Shown: positions 1 through 14,400, counted from the stretch's first letter. The stretch: DNA of 64,000 nt from Lichenostomus cassidix (GCA_008360975.2 CM039182.1:53766491-53830490), one strand, 5' to 3'. The notes: generated by a model from the sequence alone, not told the origin. Program-made: numbers and translations.

Positions 1-3000
1 CCCTGATGTTATTTTAAAAAGAGTAAAATGCAATGCATGTTGTAACTCAAAAAAGACATACACAGGAGCTGTTTGTATATGGGAGTACAACACAAGACAG
101 GGATATTGCAGAGATTGTGCAGACTGTTGTAGCTCAAAATGCTAATACTGCCCATAAAACATGGGTGGATACGGTCCACAAAGATGGAGTTTAACAAAAG
201 AAAAGAAACAGACAAAATCTATCCACTCAGAGAATTTTCAGAAAAGCATTTTCAAGATGTTGTTTAATGTTAGAGTGAACATCCTGCCATAATGACTTAA
301 GGAATTACACATAGAAGTGGGTATCCAAAAATGGACAAAATTAATGTTTGAAATAAGAAACAAAATCTGGTAATCTACATCAAGAAAATTACATATATTG
401 CCTCCATCGAAAAATACCTCTGGTCAGAACAGGTATGTACTACATTTCTGTCATTGTACTTACAGAGAAATATTTTATTAAATGGCATTACAAGATGGTC
501 AGCAATGTGTTCTACTTTTATTATCACTCATAAATAATGAGCAAAATTATTAATACAGATTAAAAGAAAGGATCAATAAATGCATTGCCAGTAGGTTTAG
601 AAATACCTGAATTCCATAGCAATAGTAATTATATTATTACAAAATACACTTCACTCCCACACTTAGCTTTCTGACATCTATGCACCAAAATGGGCAAAAA
701 ATATGGCCCTTTCTAGCCATAAAAAAAAGAAAAATTGATGAAAATAAAACACACCAGCTACCTTGCAATGCACTGATGGTTTTATGCTATAGAAATATAC
801 TTAATACTATCCAGTTGAATTCTTACAAATTAAAAATTACTAGCTCTGCAGCTCCTGCAGCAGAGCTAATGCCACCTGCAAGCAGCTGAGTACAGACTAT
901 TTTCCCCTACAAAAGTTTCACAAAGTTGTGTCTAATAGCTAAATATTGCCATGCAACTGAGTATCCTGATTACCCCTCTGCTAAAGCAAAAAATTCAGCT
1001 ACTATGGCTTGTAAACTTAGACTAAATTTGCCATCATGTTTCTGTATTTTGTGTTGGCACCTAGTGGGGTTGTAAGACCCTTTTGAGTTCAGAACCCACA
1101 AGAAACAGCTGCCATCCACAGAAGCTGTACTCACACAGCTATAAACCAGCTCTGAAGCCCCATTCAATACGTGTCATCCAGGCACCACTTCCAAGACATG
1201 AGACCACCTGCTTGCAGTGACTTCATTAAAAATGCTGAAGTGGCCAACTTCCCTCAGATCAAGGTCCTGCATTCTGTTTTTTTGTCACGCTAATTCTGTA
1301 TCTGAAATGAGTAGAAAGTTTGTCCGTGGAATGCCTGCACTGATTTGGGCCCTCCTGGAGCACAGAAGGGACAGGTCCTGGGCTGATCATGTAACTGCAT
1401 CAAACCTACATGGGCAGTGGAAAGGAGACACAGTGAATTCTTTTTGGTGAGAGGACAAATTTTCCTCTGCTTGCTGCGAGAAGACGGAAGAAGGAAGGCT
1501 GACTCCGAGAGTAGATAGCTGATTGACACCTGGTAGGAATTAGTCAGTGTAGAGTCACATTGTAGCTCCATGGGAGTCTGTCAAGCCTACAGTGTCTCTG
1601 AACAAATGCTGCAAACCAGCTTCTTCCTGCTGATTAGAAAAAAGCCCCTACAGGGAACACAGACACTGACAATACACCCTGAAGTATGGATGCTGTAATA
1701 TAAGCATTCCTAGCTGGTCCACATTTTCTACCACCACAGGGAGAGGTTATGCACACATTTAGCAGGACAGAGAAATATGTAGGGCAATCCATTGCTTCTA
1801 CCTACAGAAATTGCTACCAACAGCACAGAAAAAGGCCTCAAATTTTGAGGATGTCTTCTGGTATAATAGGATTCTTTGATTTTGTCTTTTTTTTCTTTCT
1901 AGTAATGTGACACCTCTCTAGTAGATGATTTAAAAGAAGAAAGAAAAACAAGAGTAAAGATCACAGTTAAAATGATAAAATATACTGTTTCTTTTGATGC
2001 CTATTTTCCCTTAGTCTAAATAATTAACAGTGTGGATAGGTAATCTTGACTAGAAAAACAGCACAACAGCCATGAAAACTGCCATTTTAGCTCTGAGTGG
2101 AGAAATGAGCGGACTGTGAAAGAAGACTGATTTCAGGGTCACAGATGACTGTTGCTGGAAAGAATCAACACCATCCTATTTACAAATTATTATGTTCATC
2201 TTTGTTAGGTTTTGTGCTTCATCAGGCATGCAAAATTAAAGACCAGAGTCTGTGTACAGAACATTCACATTAGTTGAAGGTGTCCCACCATCAGACGCTC
2301 AGATGAAAACCAAAGCTCTGTTATCAACTTTTCCTACAGAAACTACTCCTTTCCTCACCTGTAGTTTTCTCATCAACTTACAAGATTTGAGTTAAGGAAG
2401 ATAACAAAACCATGCTAGCAAAAAAATCCCCCTGAAGGGAGTCCAAACTTCAGGGTCCAAGGTTACTGAGGAGAAGACATGGCTGGCTGTTTCTACAGTG
2501 TGGTCATTTCTTCATTTGTCCCATAACAAAAACCATTCACTATGCCCATGAAAGAAATAGCTATGATTATCTCTGCTCAAATCCAGAAGTTCTGTCTCCT
2601 AGTTTTTCTCTCCACAAAAAAAACGAGCTTCCAAAAATGCAACATTAAAAACATATTATAAGTAATGTTTTAGCACTCAAATACTGAAAAGTAACAGCAA
2701 CTAAGGTAAAGATTACTTTTTAAGTACTAATGTGTTCAATACATCACAAGATACACAGGTTTCTCTTCAAGCATCTTACAGTTTACTGAGAAAGTATCTC
2801 CTCAACCACAGACATGGAAGAAGTGTATGGTAGTATCCACAAACCTATTCCATTGTCCTGACATTTATAATGTTTTACTTGGAAATTTTGGCCACATAGA
2901 TGGTGAACTGAGAACTTGGCTTATTACATAGCATCTTTTCTTCCATTGTGAGCTGCTCTCATGCACACAGCTAGAACTGAGAGCTGCTCAAGACAAGGAC

Positions 3001-6000
3001 AATTGTTTTAATGTGCTTTTGTGACACTTCCAGCATGTGAAGTCTTTGATCACTGCCACCAAGTGCTAGAGGGGGACAAATAAACCCTACCGCTTCCAGA
3101 TCCACTCGAAGAGTTAAATGTTCCTAATGTGAAAGGTACTATAAAAATACAAAGGAAAAAACAAAACCTATAAACTATGAAAGTGTAAAACGATTGCAGG
3201 AAGAAAACATAGAAAGAAAACAAGAAATTACATGTATGGTGTATTTCAGCCTGTTAAATGAAAAATCTGAAAACTTTTTGAAAATATTTAAATGTATGCG
3301 TATACACACATGAAATTTAAGGGTAGCTAAAGTTAATATGCATATCTGCAACTATCAATAATCATTGCTAATATGTCCCTAGAATAGATATGAGTAAGTG
3401 GATGACCTGAGAGTGAAGGCAAGGCTAGTTTATCCATGCACAAGTGACTGCTAATTCAGAGGAAGATGCTCAATACTTTTTACAGAGGTGTTTTCATTTT
3501 ACATCAACAGATTGACCAAAAGAAGGGAGAAGATATGAGCAAACTTATAGGAAATGAGCAGAACATTAAAGACATGGAACACAAACACAAAATTGGTAGC
3601 AGTGCAAGGTTTCTGAGGAAACCAGACTGAAAAGTATACATCCTAGCAACTGAGATCAGAAAGGACGTGGATCTTTAACAGGATGTGTTAGGAAAGGGAG
3701 AAGGAAAATTACCAAAATAAGAAAGATTATGTAAAAGTTTTACTAATGGTAGAGAGCAGCTATTCCAGAACTGTTCGGAAACATTGGAACAGCAAGTTTT
3801 GGTTAAAGCTTGTATGTACAAGGGAAGAAATAGCGAAGTCAAAGTCAGGTTAAATGACAGACTAATGAAGGGCATGTTGTCAGAAGTGACAGACAGTGGT
3901 GAAAATTAAGACATCTCTGGAAAAACAAAATGTCAGAAAGACAATCAAAAGATGGTGTTAGGGAAGTCAGGGGAAGATGAATACACCCATAAGTCACTGC
4001 TGTGGAGACTCTAAGTGAAGCTATGCCACAGATATGTTGATATCAGCACAGCATGCAAATAAACAAACAAATAAATAAATTTAATAATTAAAGAGTATTT
4101 TATGTTATCTGTGTACAAACAATAGTTTCGTTACCTCAAAGAAGCTCAGTTTGTGTATTGAAATTTTTCCCTGAAAAAATGTAGTATATTTATTGTTTAT
4201 AACATCAGGCTTAAAGGAAATTCAATGAGAAACAGCTGAACAGGCTATGTCACTATTAGTACAAACATATTTTGTACAGTTAAAAAGGGGGGTGTGTGTA
4301 TGTCTAATCAGAGATGAGAAGGAGGGCTCCTTTAACTTTCTCACCTATTTACCTGTTCCCTATCCTATAATTCTGTTTTTACTGAGTGAATGCAACCACC
4401 TTATTATTCTGTATGCGCTTAACCATAGGTTTACTTTGTCTTGCTCTCTTCCGTAAGAACCCCATTGAAAAAAATGTTTACTTTACAACAGCCACTGACA
4501 AAGTACTCAGCTAGAACACACATCTTCCAACTTGGTTCTGTCATGTAAATTTCTTGTATGGAGTCCTATTAGACTGCCAACCTTAATTATGCTGAGCAGT
4601 GCCATACAGAAATCAGGAAGGTAACAATATTATACAGTAAAATGCAACTCCGTGTAGAACAATGTATTCTAGAGCAAGAATACTCAACAGGTAATAGAGG
4701 CATAAAAAGCCTTCCTCACCTCAATACCTGTGAACTAATATAATCTAGTATGTTACATGATTTACCAAGAGAGGTGAAAAATATACTGTTACAAAAACAA
4801 GTATCCTACAGCTAGAGGACAAGTTGGATTTTCTCCCAAATTTAATGTCATTATCTTGAGAAAGATGCCCTAGTGAATCTGAAATAATAGTTGAACATAC
4901 ACAAAAGTAATGGTATTTTTTATGTTAAATACACAGCTCCAAAACATTATACACACATTTACAGGGATGTATGTTTTTTGATCTAATGGGTTGAGCATGA
5001 ATAAGTGGAAACAAAGTTGAACGGCTGTAAAATAAAATACACAGAAAATTAGTTGAACCAAAAATTTAAAGAAGTCAACAGATGTGGAAAGTCATTATCC
5101 ATGTAGCTTTCACTTCTTTTGTAATTGGAAAGGGACAATGACAGCAGAGATGAGCTGCTGTGACATTCTTGAAAAGCCATTTGCTTTTGAAAATCAATAT
5201 ATCCGAACAAGTTTGAAAGTGCTTTCTCCTAAAGTTACAAATAAGAGGGAGGCAGCAAAAAAACCCCCAAAACTAAAGCCATATTTTTTTCCCAGATTTG
5301 CATTCAACAATACAGGAATTTGTTAATTTAATGCTGAGAATTTCTTGAGAGGCATAATTAAAGGTACTAAATTTCAGAGACAAAATGAAAGTGATTACTC
5401 TTTTTGCCTTCCCCTTTTCAACACTTTCTGGAATACGTAGGGCATTTCTGAGGTGATCAGAAGGATTTGTGATTTGCTGGCTGTTGGGTGCCACTGTGCT
5501 GTTGCTACTTTGAAAACCATCCCATGTGGAAGTCCCTCCTATCCCATCACTGTCTGACCCAAATTAGCTAGTGAGCAGAACAGGATGTTTCCCCCATTCT
5601 GTCTTTTCTGCTTCAAACCACTACATCATTCTTTCCCTTGTACTTGTCCTTTCAACAATCCTGAATCTAAGTCTTCTCTCCCTTCTACTATTTTTGATGT
5701 ATAACACTATCCCAAACCCTTCTTCAAGAAGCCACCAGCTTCCTCATCATACCCTGCTTTCTTCACTTCTCTTTACACATAGTATTGCTCTGATGTATTC
5801 CAAGTGAAAGCTGACAAAATATAATGTAGGTACAACTTTCTCTCTTTCCAACCATCAGTTTCTAATTTGCTGTGCCACTAATCACATTAAATAGATCCTC
5901 TGTCCTCACTGGAGATACCTTCATTGCAATTTGTTCATCACCTTTTGATGTTCTAATAGTTCTTCCTGTTTAAAACGCTCACTTGCTTAATTTTTATAAA

Positions 6001-6665
6001 AAGAAATATATCAGCCTTGACTTAATCTTTGTTCTCACATGCCATTACAACTACTGCTCCAGCTGTCTTCTTCCGTTAATTAATAATAAAACATATACTC
6101 ACAATCACAGCCTAAAGCTGTTTATTAATTTCACCATATACCTTTACAACCTGTCTCCCATCATTTGCACTCAACAGAACTTGTTCAAATGCAGTGTTCT
6201 ATCCTGGAGTACTTCACATCTCACATTTTTAAGTGCTTCACTGACATGCCTTGCAGAAGGTCCTTCCAATTCCTCTTCCAGCTTTCTGTAACAGTTTCTT
6301 CAGATCCCATTTCTGGCCCTCATAATACTTTATCTGATTAATCTCAAAGACACCAATTCTGTCTATATGCTGTCAGCAAACAAATCTGCCTGTCAGTTCC
6401 TAAATCATACAGTTTCTTTAAACACAGTTCTATTTAAAAAGTTTTCCTAACTACTTGCACAACCAAAACTCTTGTCCAAACTCTTATGACGACATCCTTT
6501 TTTTGCCCACAAAAAAAAAACTTGGTCTGTTTTTTAATCTTTTAGAGTGCTGCTGGTTCTTCAAGGCTACTGTTTGAGACGTCTTTTGATATCGTTTAGT
6601 CAATTTATTCTTTTTTTCAACACATCAAATAGAAATTACTTGTTTTCATTTTCAAGGATCTGTAT
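1..6665. other. Intronic DNA, no gene recognised
   Basis: AT-rich sequence without a recognisable exon. It contains a short A-rich AAAC/AAAT run near 4058-4085. G is more frequent than C on the + strand around 3660-3960, and the + strand is strongly C-rich and G-poor at about 5560-6480. All open frames are short and lack coding signatures. The + strand skews may mark an old unclassified insertion or may be background. Confidence 0.5.
6660..6665. repeat. Target site duplication, left copy (CTGTAT)
   Basis: Six bases CTGTAT abut the TG end of the LTR and are repeated exactly at 7180-7185. Six bases is a usual duplication length for several avian endogenous retrovirus groups. Confidence 0.6.
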
Positions 6666-7179
6666 TGCAGAAATGCAATTTTCAGATCTCCATGTGGCTT
6701 CCTTTGTTCCCCTGCCTTGTATGCTATTGGTTCCTTTTAAAATATGCACTCTGCTGTACCTGAAAACCTATTGGTGTGTTCCCCCTGTCAATTCTCCCCC
6801 TCCATCTCCCGGGACTGGCTCCAGGGGAGAAAAATCCCGCCCCTTCTCTTCCTCTTATAAACCCGTGTCTGCATCAGAGAGACGTCTTGGATCTCTGGGC
6901 TGGCAGCTCCTACTTCATCCCCGCTTCCCTCACCTTCTCCTTTCCGGGTAACCCTCTCCCCCATACCCCAGATAAACCTCCCTGCCAGAACAGAGAAGGA
7001 TTCTAGTTCCTTCCTTTGCCTCACCACTTTTCCTGCTAGAATTTCTGTCGTTGGGAGACCCCCACCACGCCACGGGACCCCGGGGGCTGCCGCTCCAGAT
7101 CCGGTGGAATTATGAGGACCACGGACTTCGCTCTGGGCGGGAGCCAGCCTGTGCCACCCTCCTGGAGCCTGCTGTAACA
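6666..7179 (+). mobile_element. Solo LTR of an endogenous retrovirus (probable)
   Basis: This is a 514-base GC-rich block in AT-rich surroundings. It begins TGCAG and ends GTAACA, so it has the TG...CA ends of retroviral LTRs. It is flanked by a perfect 6-base direct repeat, CTGTAT, at 6660-6665 and 7180-7185. Promoter-like parts appear in LTR order: inverted CCAAT boxes (CTATTGG) at 6724-6730 and 6768-6774, a TATA box (TTATAAA) at 6855-6861, and a poly(A)-like AGATAAA at 6970-6976. No retroviral coding region adjoins it, so it looks like a recombined solo LTR. Its orientation is antisense to POU6F2. The family was not identified. Small open frames across it are not genes. Confidence 0.65.
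6855..6861 (+). promoter_or_regulatory. LTR TATA box
   Basis: TTATAAA lies about 80 bases after the second inverted CCAAT box and about 115 bases before a poly(A)-like AGATAAA, the order expected in an LTR. Activity is not shown. Confidence 0.5.
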
Positions 7180-7185
7180 CTGTAT
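7180..7185. repeat. Target site duplication, right copy (CTGTAT)
   Basis: Exact copy of 6660-6665, directly after the CA end of the LTR. Confidence 0.6.
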
Positions 7186-8068
7186 TACCCACCTCTGCCC
7201 TTCCTCTTCTCCCATTATTTCTTATATATTCAAGGGCAAACAGCATATATTAAGGCTACACTGACCATTACTGCTTTACTGGTTTTTGTATTCCTATCTG
7301 ACCACACTAATTTGTGGTCTTCTCTATTACATGCAGCTTTGGGTGGCCTTCTAGTTCTGTATTTTTGTGGACAGCATGATGGGATCTCAGTTTGGTCATT
7401 AGGCACCTATATAAAACAAATGATAAACAAGGAAAAAAACAAAAATAACCATAATTTTTGCAGAGACACATCTATCTAGGAAGTCTGCCTAGACCAAGAA
7501 CAAGTCGAGGGCAAGCTCTGCCTCACTGCTTCGTGGAAACATAATAATGAAGAGATGTTGAAAACTCTTTAATAGCTTAAGAAGTTTAATAGCTACCTTT
7601 AAAGACAGCTATTTAACAAGTGAGTTTCTTACCTTACCTTTTAAGTTTAACAGCTTCTTTCAGAAGAAAAAGGGAAGCCTTTATCCTAAACAAAAACCTT
7701 GGGCAAAATTGCCATCAAGTGTATTGAATCATGGAAATTTAGGACTGTTGATGCACCATGCTTGTCTTCCTTTGTATCCTCAGCTTCACAGAAAAGCACA
7801 AGGGAACAAAACTACCTGTAACCATGGGTGGTTCTCCCCCTGAATACTTCTGCTGAGACTGCAACCTATTGCCCTGCTTTTGTCAAGGAGCTCTGCAGTA
7901 AGAGTATAACAAAGTTCTTTCTGTCTTCCTCCTCATTCAGAACATTTTCTGGACTTGAAGTACTTCAGATCGAGGGCATCAACACAGAACATTTGTCTTC
8001 AGAGGCAAAACAGTACAGCAACTAAAATTAAGGTGGTGCTAAGGAATACATAACAAGGAATGAGAGGT

Positions 8069-8132
8069 CTGTGTCTTCTTTAAGTAAACACTATGTCTTC
8101 TTTAAATAAACACTCTAAACAGGTGTTTATTT
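8069..8132. repeat. Short tandem duplication overlapping a hairpin
   Basis: A unit of about 25 bases, containing GTCTTCTTTAAGTAAACACT, is repeated with one main difference at 8094-8115 (TTTAAATAAACACT). The second copy pairs with what follows: AAATAAACAC at 8104-8113 is the exact reverse complement of GTGTTTATTT at 8123-8132, with a 9-base loop. No function is implied. Confidence 0.5.
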
Positions 8133-8445
8133 TTTCTTAAGGAAACAACTGTTGAACTAGTAAGCTCCATTCTATGCCAAGATGTTTCCTTTCTGTGTTT
8201 TTAGACTCCGAGCACAAAAGTGATGAAACTACTGTGTAGAAATGAAGGGGATCACTTCAGAGGAAAAGATTAGGAGCTAGATCTTCGGTTCTCTTGCTCC
8301 CTGACTTCTCAGCACCTTAAATTTCTCAGCAACAAAATAAAATAATGTTATGTAATATTAATGGTGTTCGTGCACGTTTTGATGGCAAGATACAAATTGT
8401 GGCCACTATTTCTACACAATAAGGCCATGATTGCCTGCTCTTTTT

Positions 8446-8470
8446 TAAAATTTAATTTAATTTAATTTTT
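8446..8470. repeat. TTTAA-type low-complexity run
   Basis: The sequence is TTTAAAATTTAATTTAATTTAA followed by a T-run. It is simple AT-rich repeat sequence. Confidence 0.6.
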
Positions 8471-11400
8471 TTCTTAATGTAGCCGTGCATAGACTTTCTT
8501 CAAAGACAATCTTTAAATCTACAAATCCATCGCAATAAAATCAACTGTACTATTAACTAGGCTTGGACATCTTTCAGGAGAACAAATGAGAACATCACTG
8601 ACTAAAGTATCTTGACAATCTTTCCTCCATAACACAATGCAGTTTCTTTCTGCCTTCTATACTCAAATACAATGTGTTTTATCAGCAGCTTGAAAAAAGC
8701 AAACTGAATGAGCATGTTTTACCACCTTAACAGCAAATGAAAAAATCTGTCAAGGCAAAAAAAGTGAGGCACATTCAATGTGAGAAGAAATTACTTCTAT
8801 GTTGATCTCTCACTGTTCTGAACTTGTCTGTTTGGTACTGGAAAAGCCATGGTTGTTTCCATTTCAAACCATTCTAAAGTAGGAAATACGTCTTTCACTC
8901 TAGTTGTTTCTGGCATGGCCTGAACTTTTTATGAATCATATTGCATCACATTGCTTCCTGAAAAATAAATGTAGCAAATATTTGTTTTCTTGCATTGACT
9001 TGAAGTACCTGGTCATGAAAAAACCCAAGTGATATTTTTTAATTGTGAAAAAATCTGTTCTTGTGCAAAGTTCTTGTATAGAATGGATTCCGTCTCCAAA
9101 TTCCATAATTAAAACACTAGAGAAGTACACCATAAAACACTAGAGACATATAACCAATAAATAATGACCCTTTTATCTAGCAACTTTTTCATCCATGAGC
9201 TGAAAGAAAAAAAACCTTAATCATAGCGTATGCAACCTGCTTATAGATATAAGCACAAACTACTTAAAACCCATAAGTTTGATTTCAGCATTCCATTGAA
9301 GCTCAGCAAGTCATCTGCTTATATACCAGAAAATTCAGTGTCTACCCCTGCAGTATCCTTGCACCTGTAAATGGATCTCTATGTACAACTCTAGAGAACA
9401 ATTTGCAAGTCCTAAATCTGAATTTCAATCTCTTTTCCACTGAGTTTTAAATGGGAAAAAATAGTGAAAAATGTTTTTCACTAAACCTTGCAAACTTCTT
9501 ATAAGACAATAACAGCTATTAGTTTCAAATGTAGGCCTAACTGGTCATACTGAAATTGTGAACTATTTGTTCCTATGAAGAGATAAAGATATGAATGATG
9601 GTAAAAATCATCTTGATAAGAAGTTTTAGGCTAGCTACATCATCTGTGCAGCACCAGTTCTACTTACTTCCTTTCCCATCCATTGTTTACAATATGTGCT
9701 GATTACATGAGGAAATCACTTGGCTTCATATATTTTAATTCTTCATCTAGGTGAATTATGACTGCAGCACAACAGCACTTCTCATATTCAGATCACTTAT
9801 ATAACAACATTTTGTATTTCATACACCATGATGATAAGTTCAGATGGCGATGCTGGTGGAAAATTTCTCAGCTGAAGGAAACCTATTTTAGAGAGTCCAT
9901 TTTATCACCTTATCTGGCATATTTTCTAACGATGATGTTCTCAAAAAGTACAAAAAACCCTAACCCTGTATGCAGAATTTCTTCCCTATCCCTGATGAGA
10001 TGGGATGGCATGTGGGTTTGTTTTCCGTTTTCATTTTTCTCTGCCTTCCTCCTCTGTTCTACCCAGGCATATCTATATCAGCTCAGACAACCGAGTCAAA
10101 TTACAGATCAGGTAATTAAACTCTGTTTAATGAAGTCTTCTTCAGTTCTAGTTCAAATGTTCACATGTTCAAAACACAATGTCACTGTGAGACATTAAAT
10201 GCTTCTACTCCTCCCTAGAAATGGATATACATGAGAGGTGGTTGAAGAGACTCTTCTATGTACAGTTCCTAAAAGATGCAGGATAAAAGGTGTTATAAAA
10301 ATGTAAGATATACTTTTTTGTAGTCCAATATCTTAGTGAAACATTGTAATTAGTGTAAGCATGGCTTAACATAAATCTGACCTTTGCATTCAACATTTTA
10401 AATGCCAACATCTTGACAAGATGTAGATTATGTTGAAAATAAAAAGCTGCTTGAAGAAAAATATTGTTGCAATGGTCTGAAGAAGCTTTGAAATCAATAG
10501 CCGACATGTTACTGAAATTAGGGAGGCCTGACCTGCTCTTCTAGAAACAGCTAGTACATCAGATAGATTTGGTTTTATTTGTCCTTAAATTTCTTGCAAT
10601 TGTTTCCTTTCTGGTGAGTTCTAAATTCCCTAAATGTTAAAGGATTTTATTGGTGTTGATGTTCTGGTTGTTTTTTAAATCAAATTTTGTTTTATACAAG
10701 ATATGATGAAAGTTTAAACCAGAGAGAAATGTTAGGAGAACAGAAGGTTCTTAGTAATGCTGGATCTTTCAAGCCTGAGATTTATTTACAATGTAATTCA
10801 ACTATTAAAAATAGACAGTATTTTTATATCTTTGAATTCTTCTATACACAAAAGTCAGATATTTTCTATCAGTGTTTGATAGCATGTGGTTACTGAGGCC
10901 ATAAAAAAAGTAAAGGGTACTTACAGTCTTAGTAAAAAATAGGATTATTTTTTGTTAGGATGATACATTTATATATTATAAACTGATTATTTATTTGTAG
11001 ATTTTTTTGTCCTGCAAGTTTAGTAGTTTCCCTTGGTGCAGAATGCAGAATTGTATATGAGATATTTGAGTGTCTAAAACGATGTATGATAAATGAAGTA
11101 GCATGCTACTTATACGCTTATCATGTTCCTTGACTAGCAACAGGTTCAGCAAAGGCCACAGCCAGTAAATGAAATTTTCCACCAGGACAATATATCATCA
11201 CAAGAAATGTATGCGCTGGAAACTTACAAGCTTGCTCGAGATGCAGACAAGGTGTGAAATGGCAAAAAATGAAAAGCAGAAACAGCATATAGTAAATTTC
11301 AAATTCAGCTGTATTTCCATATTGGCTGAGCATGGTGCTTTAACTGTTTGAAGTAATGTATTTTAGAAAATAATAAAAACATACACACAAATTTACCTCG

Positions 11401-14400
11401 GTTTTAATGATAGGATAAATTTCCTTCATTAGATATCCTATAACTTCTTTTGAGAAAAGAAACTGTAAAGCATCTACAGAGACTATTTTTTTTTAATCCC
11501 CTCCAGAGTCAAAATATAAAACAACATCTTTAAATGTATATTTCTTCCTCAAAGTTACAGGCTGAAAATCTGCTCCAGGAAATGTTTATCATAACCTTCA
11601 ACACTCAGTGGAGAGCACTAATTAAAAATAATAATAAAAAACCCAGGGAAAAAAAACCAATGGTGTCTGTATATTTCCCAGTGGAATTTAGTTTGTTTAC
11701 AAAAACATTTTATAATAAGAATTTCTGACATATAACCATTGAATCCTAACAAACTACAAATACTCCTATCTTCTTACAAAAAGGTACACCAAATACCAAG
11801 GAGAAACTTCTTGGCATTCTGGTGGTAGGTGGAAACATGGCTAAAAATATGTTGAAAATTTCTTTTTTTATGGTTAACAGCTGTACAGCCTCACTGAAGA
11901 GAGATGAGCCTTGGAAATGTGGTCAAGTTCTGTAATTCTATCTTAAAGAAGATTCTGAAATTTCTTGAAATAGAATTGCTTTACTACAAGAAATCCAGCA
12001 TAATGACATTGCTTGTGTCTATGTATTATGGCAGCAGCTGTATTTAAATGTTGAAACAATTTTGTAACTGAATAGATCCTGCTCTTTTTTTACATCCTTA
12101 CCACATAAAAGATAGGTCTGGAGAGATTTGGCTGATTTAGTTTTACTGTGCACCATAATTTCAAAACCAGCAGAACACAGTTGGGGCCATAATGTCTTTC
12201 TGTCGCTTTTTTCCTAACCAGAAAAATCTCTCATATCTTTCTCCATCTTGCTTACAACTAGCAACCCTTCTCCCACACCCCACAGAAAAGAGTAATAAAA
12301 TACATTTACAGTTGTACTCAAATATTTATTTCATAAATGTCCTATTTCTTACTAATCTATTTTGGGATGGGCATTTTGTTTTTATGGGCTGAAATACCGC
12401 CACACTACTCCAAAGATGTTAGTAACAAAGAGTCACAGAGATACATGAAAAAGAGTAATACTTCTTTAAAAAACAAGAATTATCCTCCCTTCTGGACATA
12501 AATTTGATGAGTTGACTCTCTAAGCCTTATGGCATTTCCTAATGGCAGCACTGATGCAATTTAACCAAAGATTTTAACTGGAGAACAAAAAAGACTCTAT
12601 GATACATCCTGCCTCCAGAGACAGTATGTCTTACATTCCCAGACTGGCTTCATTTTTCACTCCTTGTGTTTAGGCTTTCTGTTTTATCCCCCCAATGGCA
12701 AAATTTTGACCAGACTGGTATTGAAGGAAGTTCTTCTATTCCAATAGGCCCAGGATATGTCTTCACATTTTTTCTTAATTCCAGCCTTTAATAATTTATG
12801 TTCTTTGGCTTTATGATTAATATTTTTGTGCCTCACTGCCTATTTGGATTTAATGTTTCTCTGTTCATCTCAAATCCAGATTTAGTTTTCATTTTGTGAT
12901 TTTCTCTAACCTTTTATCTTTATAATACTAACTCAGAACCAAAATTTTCCAGCTTAGACAGACTACTGTTTTTTGAAGCACAGTGAATCAAAGTCTGAAA
13001 ACACACAAACAAAAGGCCATGAGAGCTATTTGTGGTCTAAATAGGCAGAATTTGGTGAAGTCCATGCTCTCTCTTGTACACAAAGTAAGAGTCTGTTTAG
13101 CCATAGACATCTGGAAATTCAGCACCAAATTACCAGTTTCAGCAACAGCAGTTTAAGGACTAGTTCTCAAAGTAAAATTAACTAGTTTTGCAGCTCAGAG
13201 GAAAATGAGACCACTCGCTGCAAGTCTCTAATTTGTGTCCTTTGGTCTCTCTCACAGGTCCCATGATCTTTGCAATGTCTGGAACAAAATACCTAATCTG
13301 TGTGGTTGATGTCAAATGACAAGGGTTTATGCACTGTCTGGTTAACTTTGTCCCTAGGCAGTGACTCTTGTCTTCCAGGGGCAGGCTCACAGTCATCACT
13401 AACACAAGGACACCACATGGGCTCTGTGACCATTTTCAGAGTGCCAATATTTCCTGTGCCAGTTGGTTTTGCCACTGTCCAAATTAAAAAATTGAGGCAC
13501 TGTAGTGCCTGAAAGCCACACCCTTGCATTTATTCAAAGAGTAGTTTCTTTACCATTATTTCTCTGTTCATTTCTTGCTGTATGTAATATTTACTTTTTT
13601 TGGCAACTGGCATAGTTTCAGTGCCATTTGCTTCTCCTTGTCTGGTTGGATGGGTTGCAGTTTCCATGAACATTATCTTCCATGTGGTTTCTGTTCTTTC
13701 CTTCTTTTCTTGTGATTGTTTTCTTGTTCCAAAACATTTTGCTATTCCTTTGTTTAACTTATAAAATTGATCCTAGCATCCTTGATACATTCTGTATAAA
13801 TACAGGAAAATACAGATCTCATTAATTTTCTTCTTGTTTTACAGAGCACAAGCAGACCCGCAGTTAACCTAATATAATTTTTCTACTTGCCACCCTTCTA
13901 AGGGGTGTGAATGAAGATAAAAACAATCAAACTTTATCACTGCTGCCATGGCATAATGCAACATGAATTAATTAAAATATTTCAGTTTTTTTAACATAAC
14001 GTCAGGTATCAAATCTTTTGGAAGAACTGGAAGGACTGTTTATGGTAGTTGAGAAAGTAATATGTTTCTTTATTTTGTACCTTTTCTCCTCTGCTACTCA
14101 ATACCTTTCTAACAGATTATTCCTTCTGAGACAACTAATATACTTACCGTTATAAAACATACTGTTCCATAAATTTTCATGTGGAGAAACACAGGATCTT
14201 AATTAAGGGAGATAGCAATGATTTAACTTCTATGTTTAGTTTCAAAAGCTTGGGGACACTTTCGTCTTAGTCTATATGGCATTGTGATCTCTAAAGGAGC
14301 CACTTAGTACTTATGTGGCTGCTAAAATTCACACTGCTTTCTTCCTTATAAATTCCAGCTTTCTTACCTTACTTTGGCACTATGTACACTTGTCTTATGG

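Noticed and set aside
7051..7479. 142-codon open frame with hydrophobic segments, starting in the LTR
   Set aside because: It runs from the LTR U5 region through the target duplication into unrelated flanking intron, so it cannot be an ancestral reading frame.
9955..9967. Telomere-like CCCTAACCCT
   Set aside because: Only two partial units are present, which is expected by chance in a window this long.
9758..10198. 146-codon open frame on the plus strand
   Set aside because: It has no recognisable domain and no coding-like composition, and nothing in its surroundings suggests a gene.
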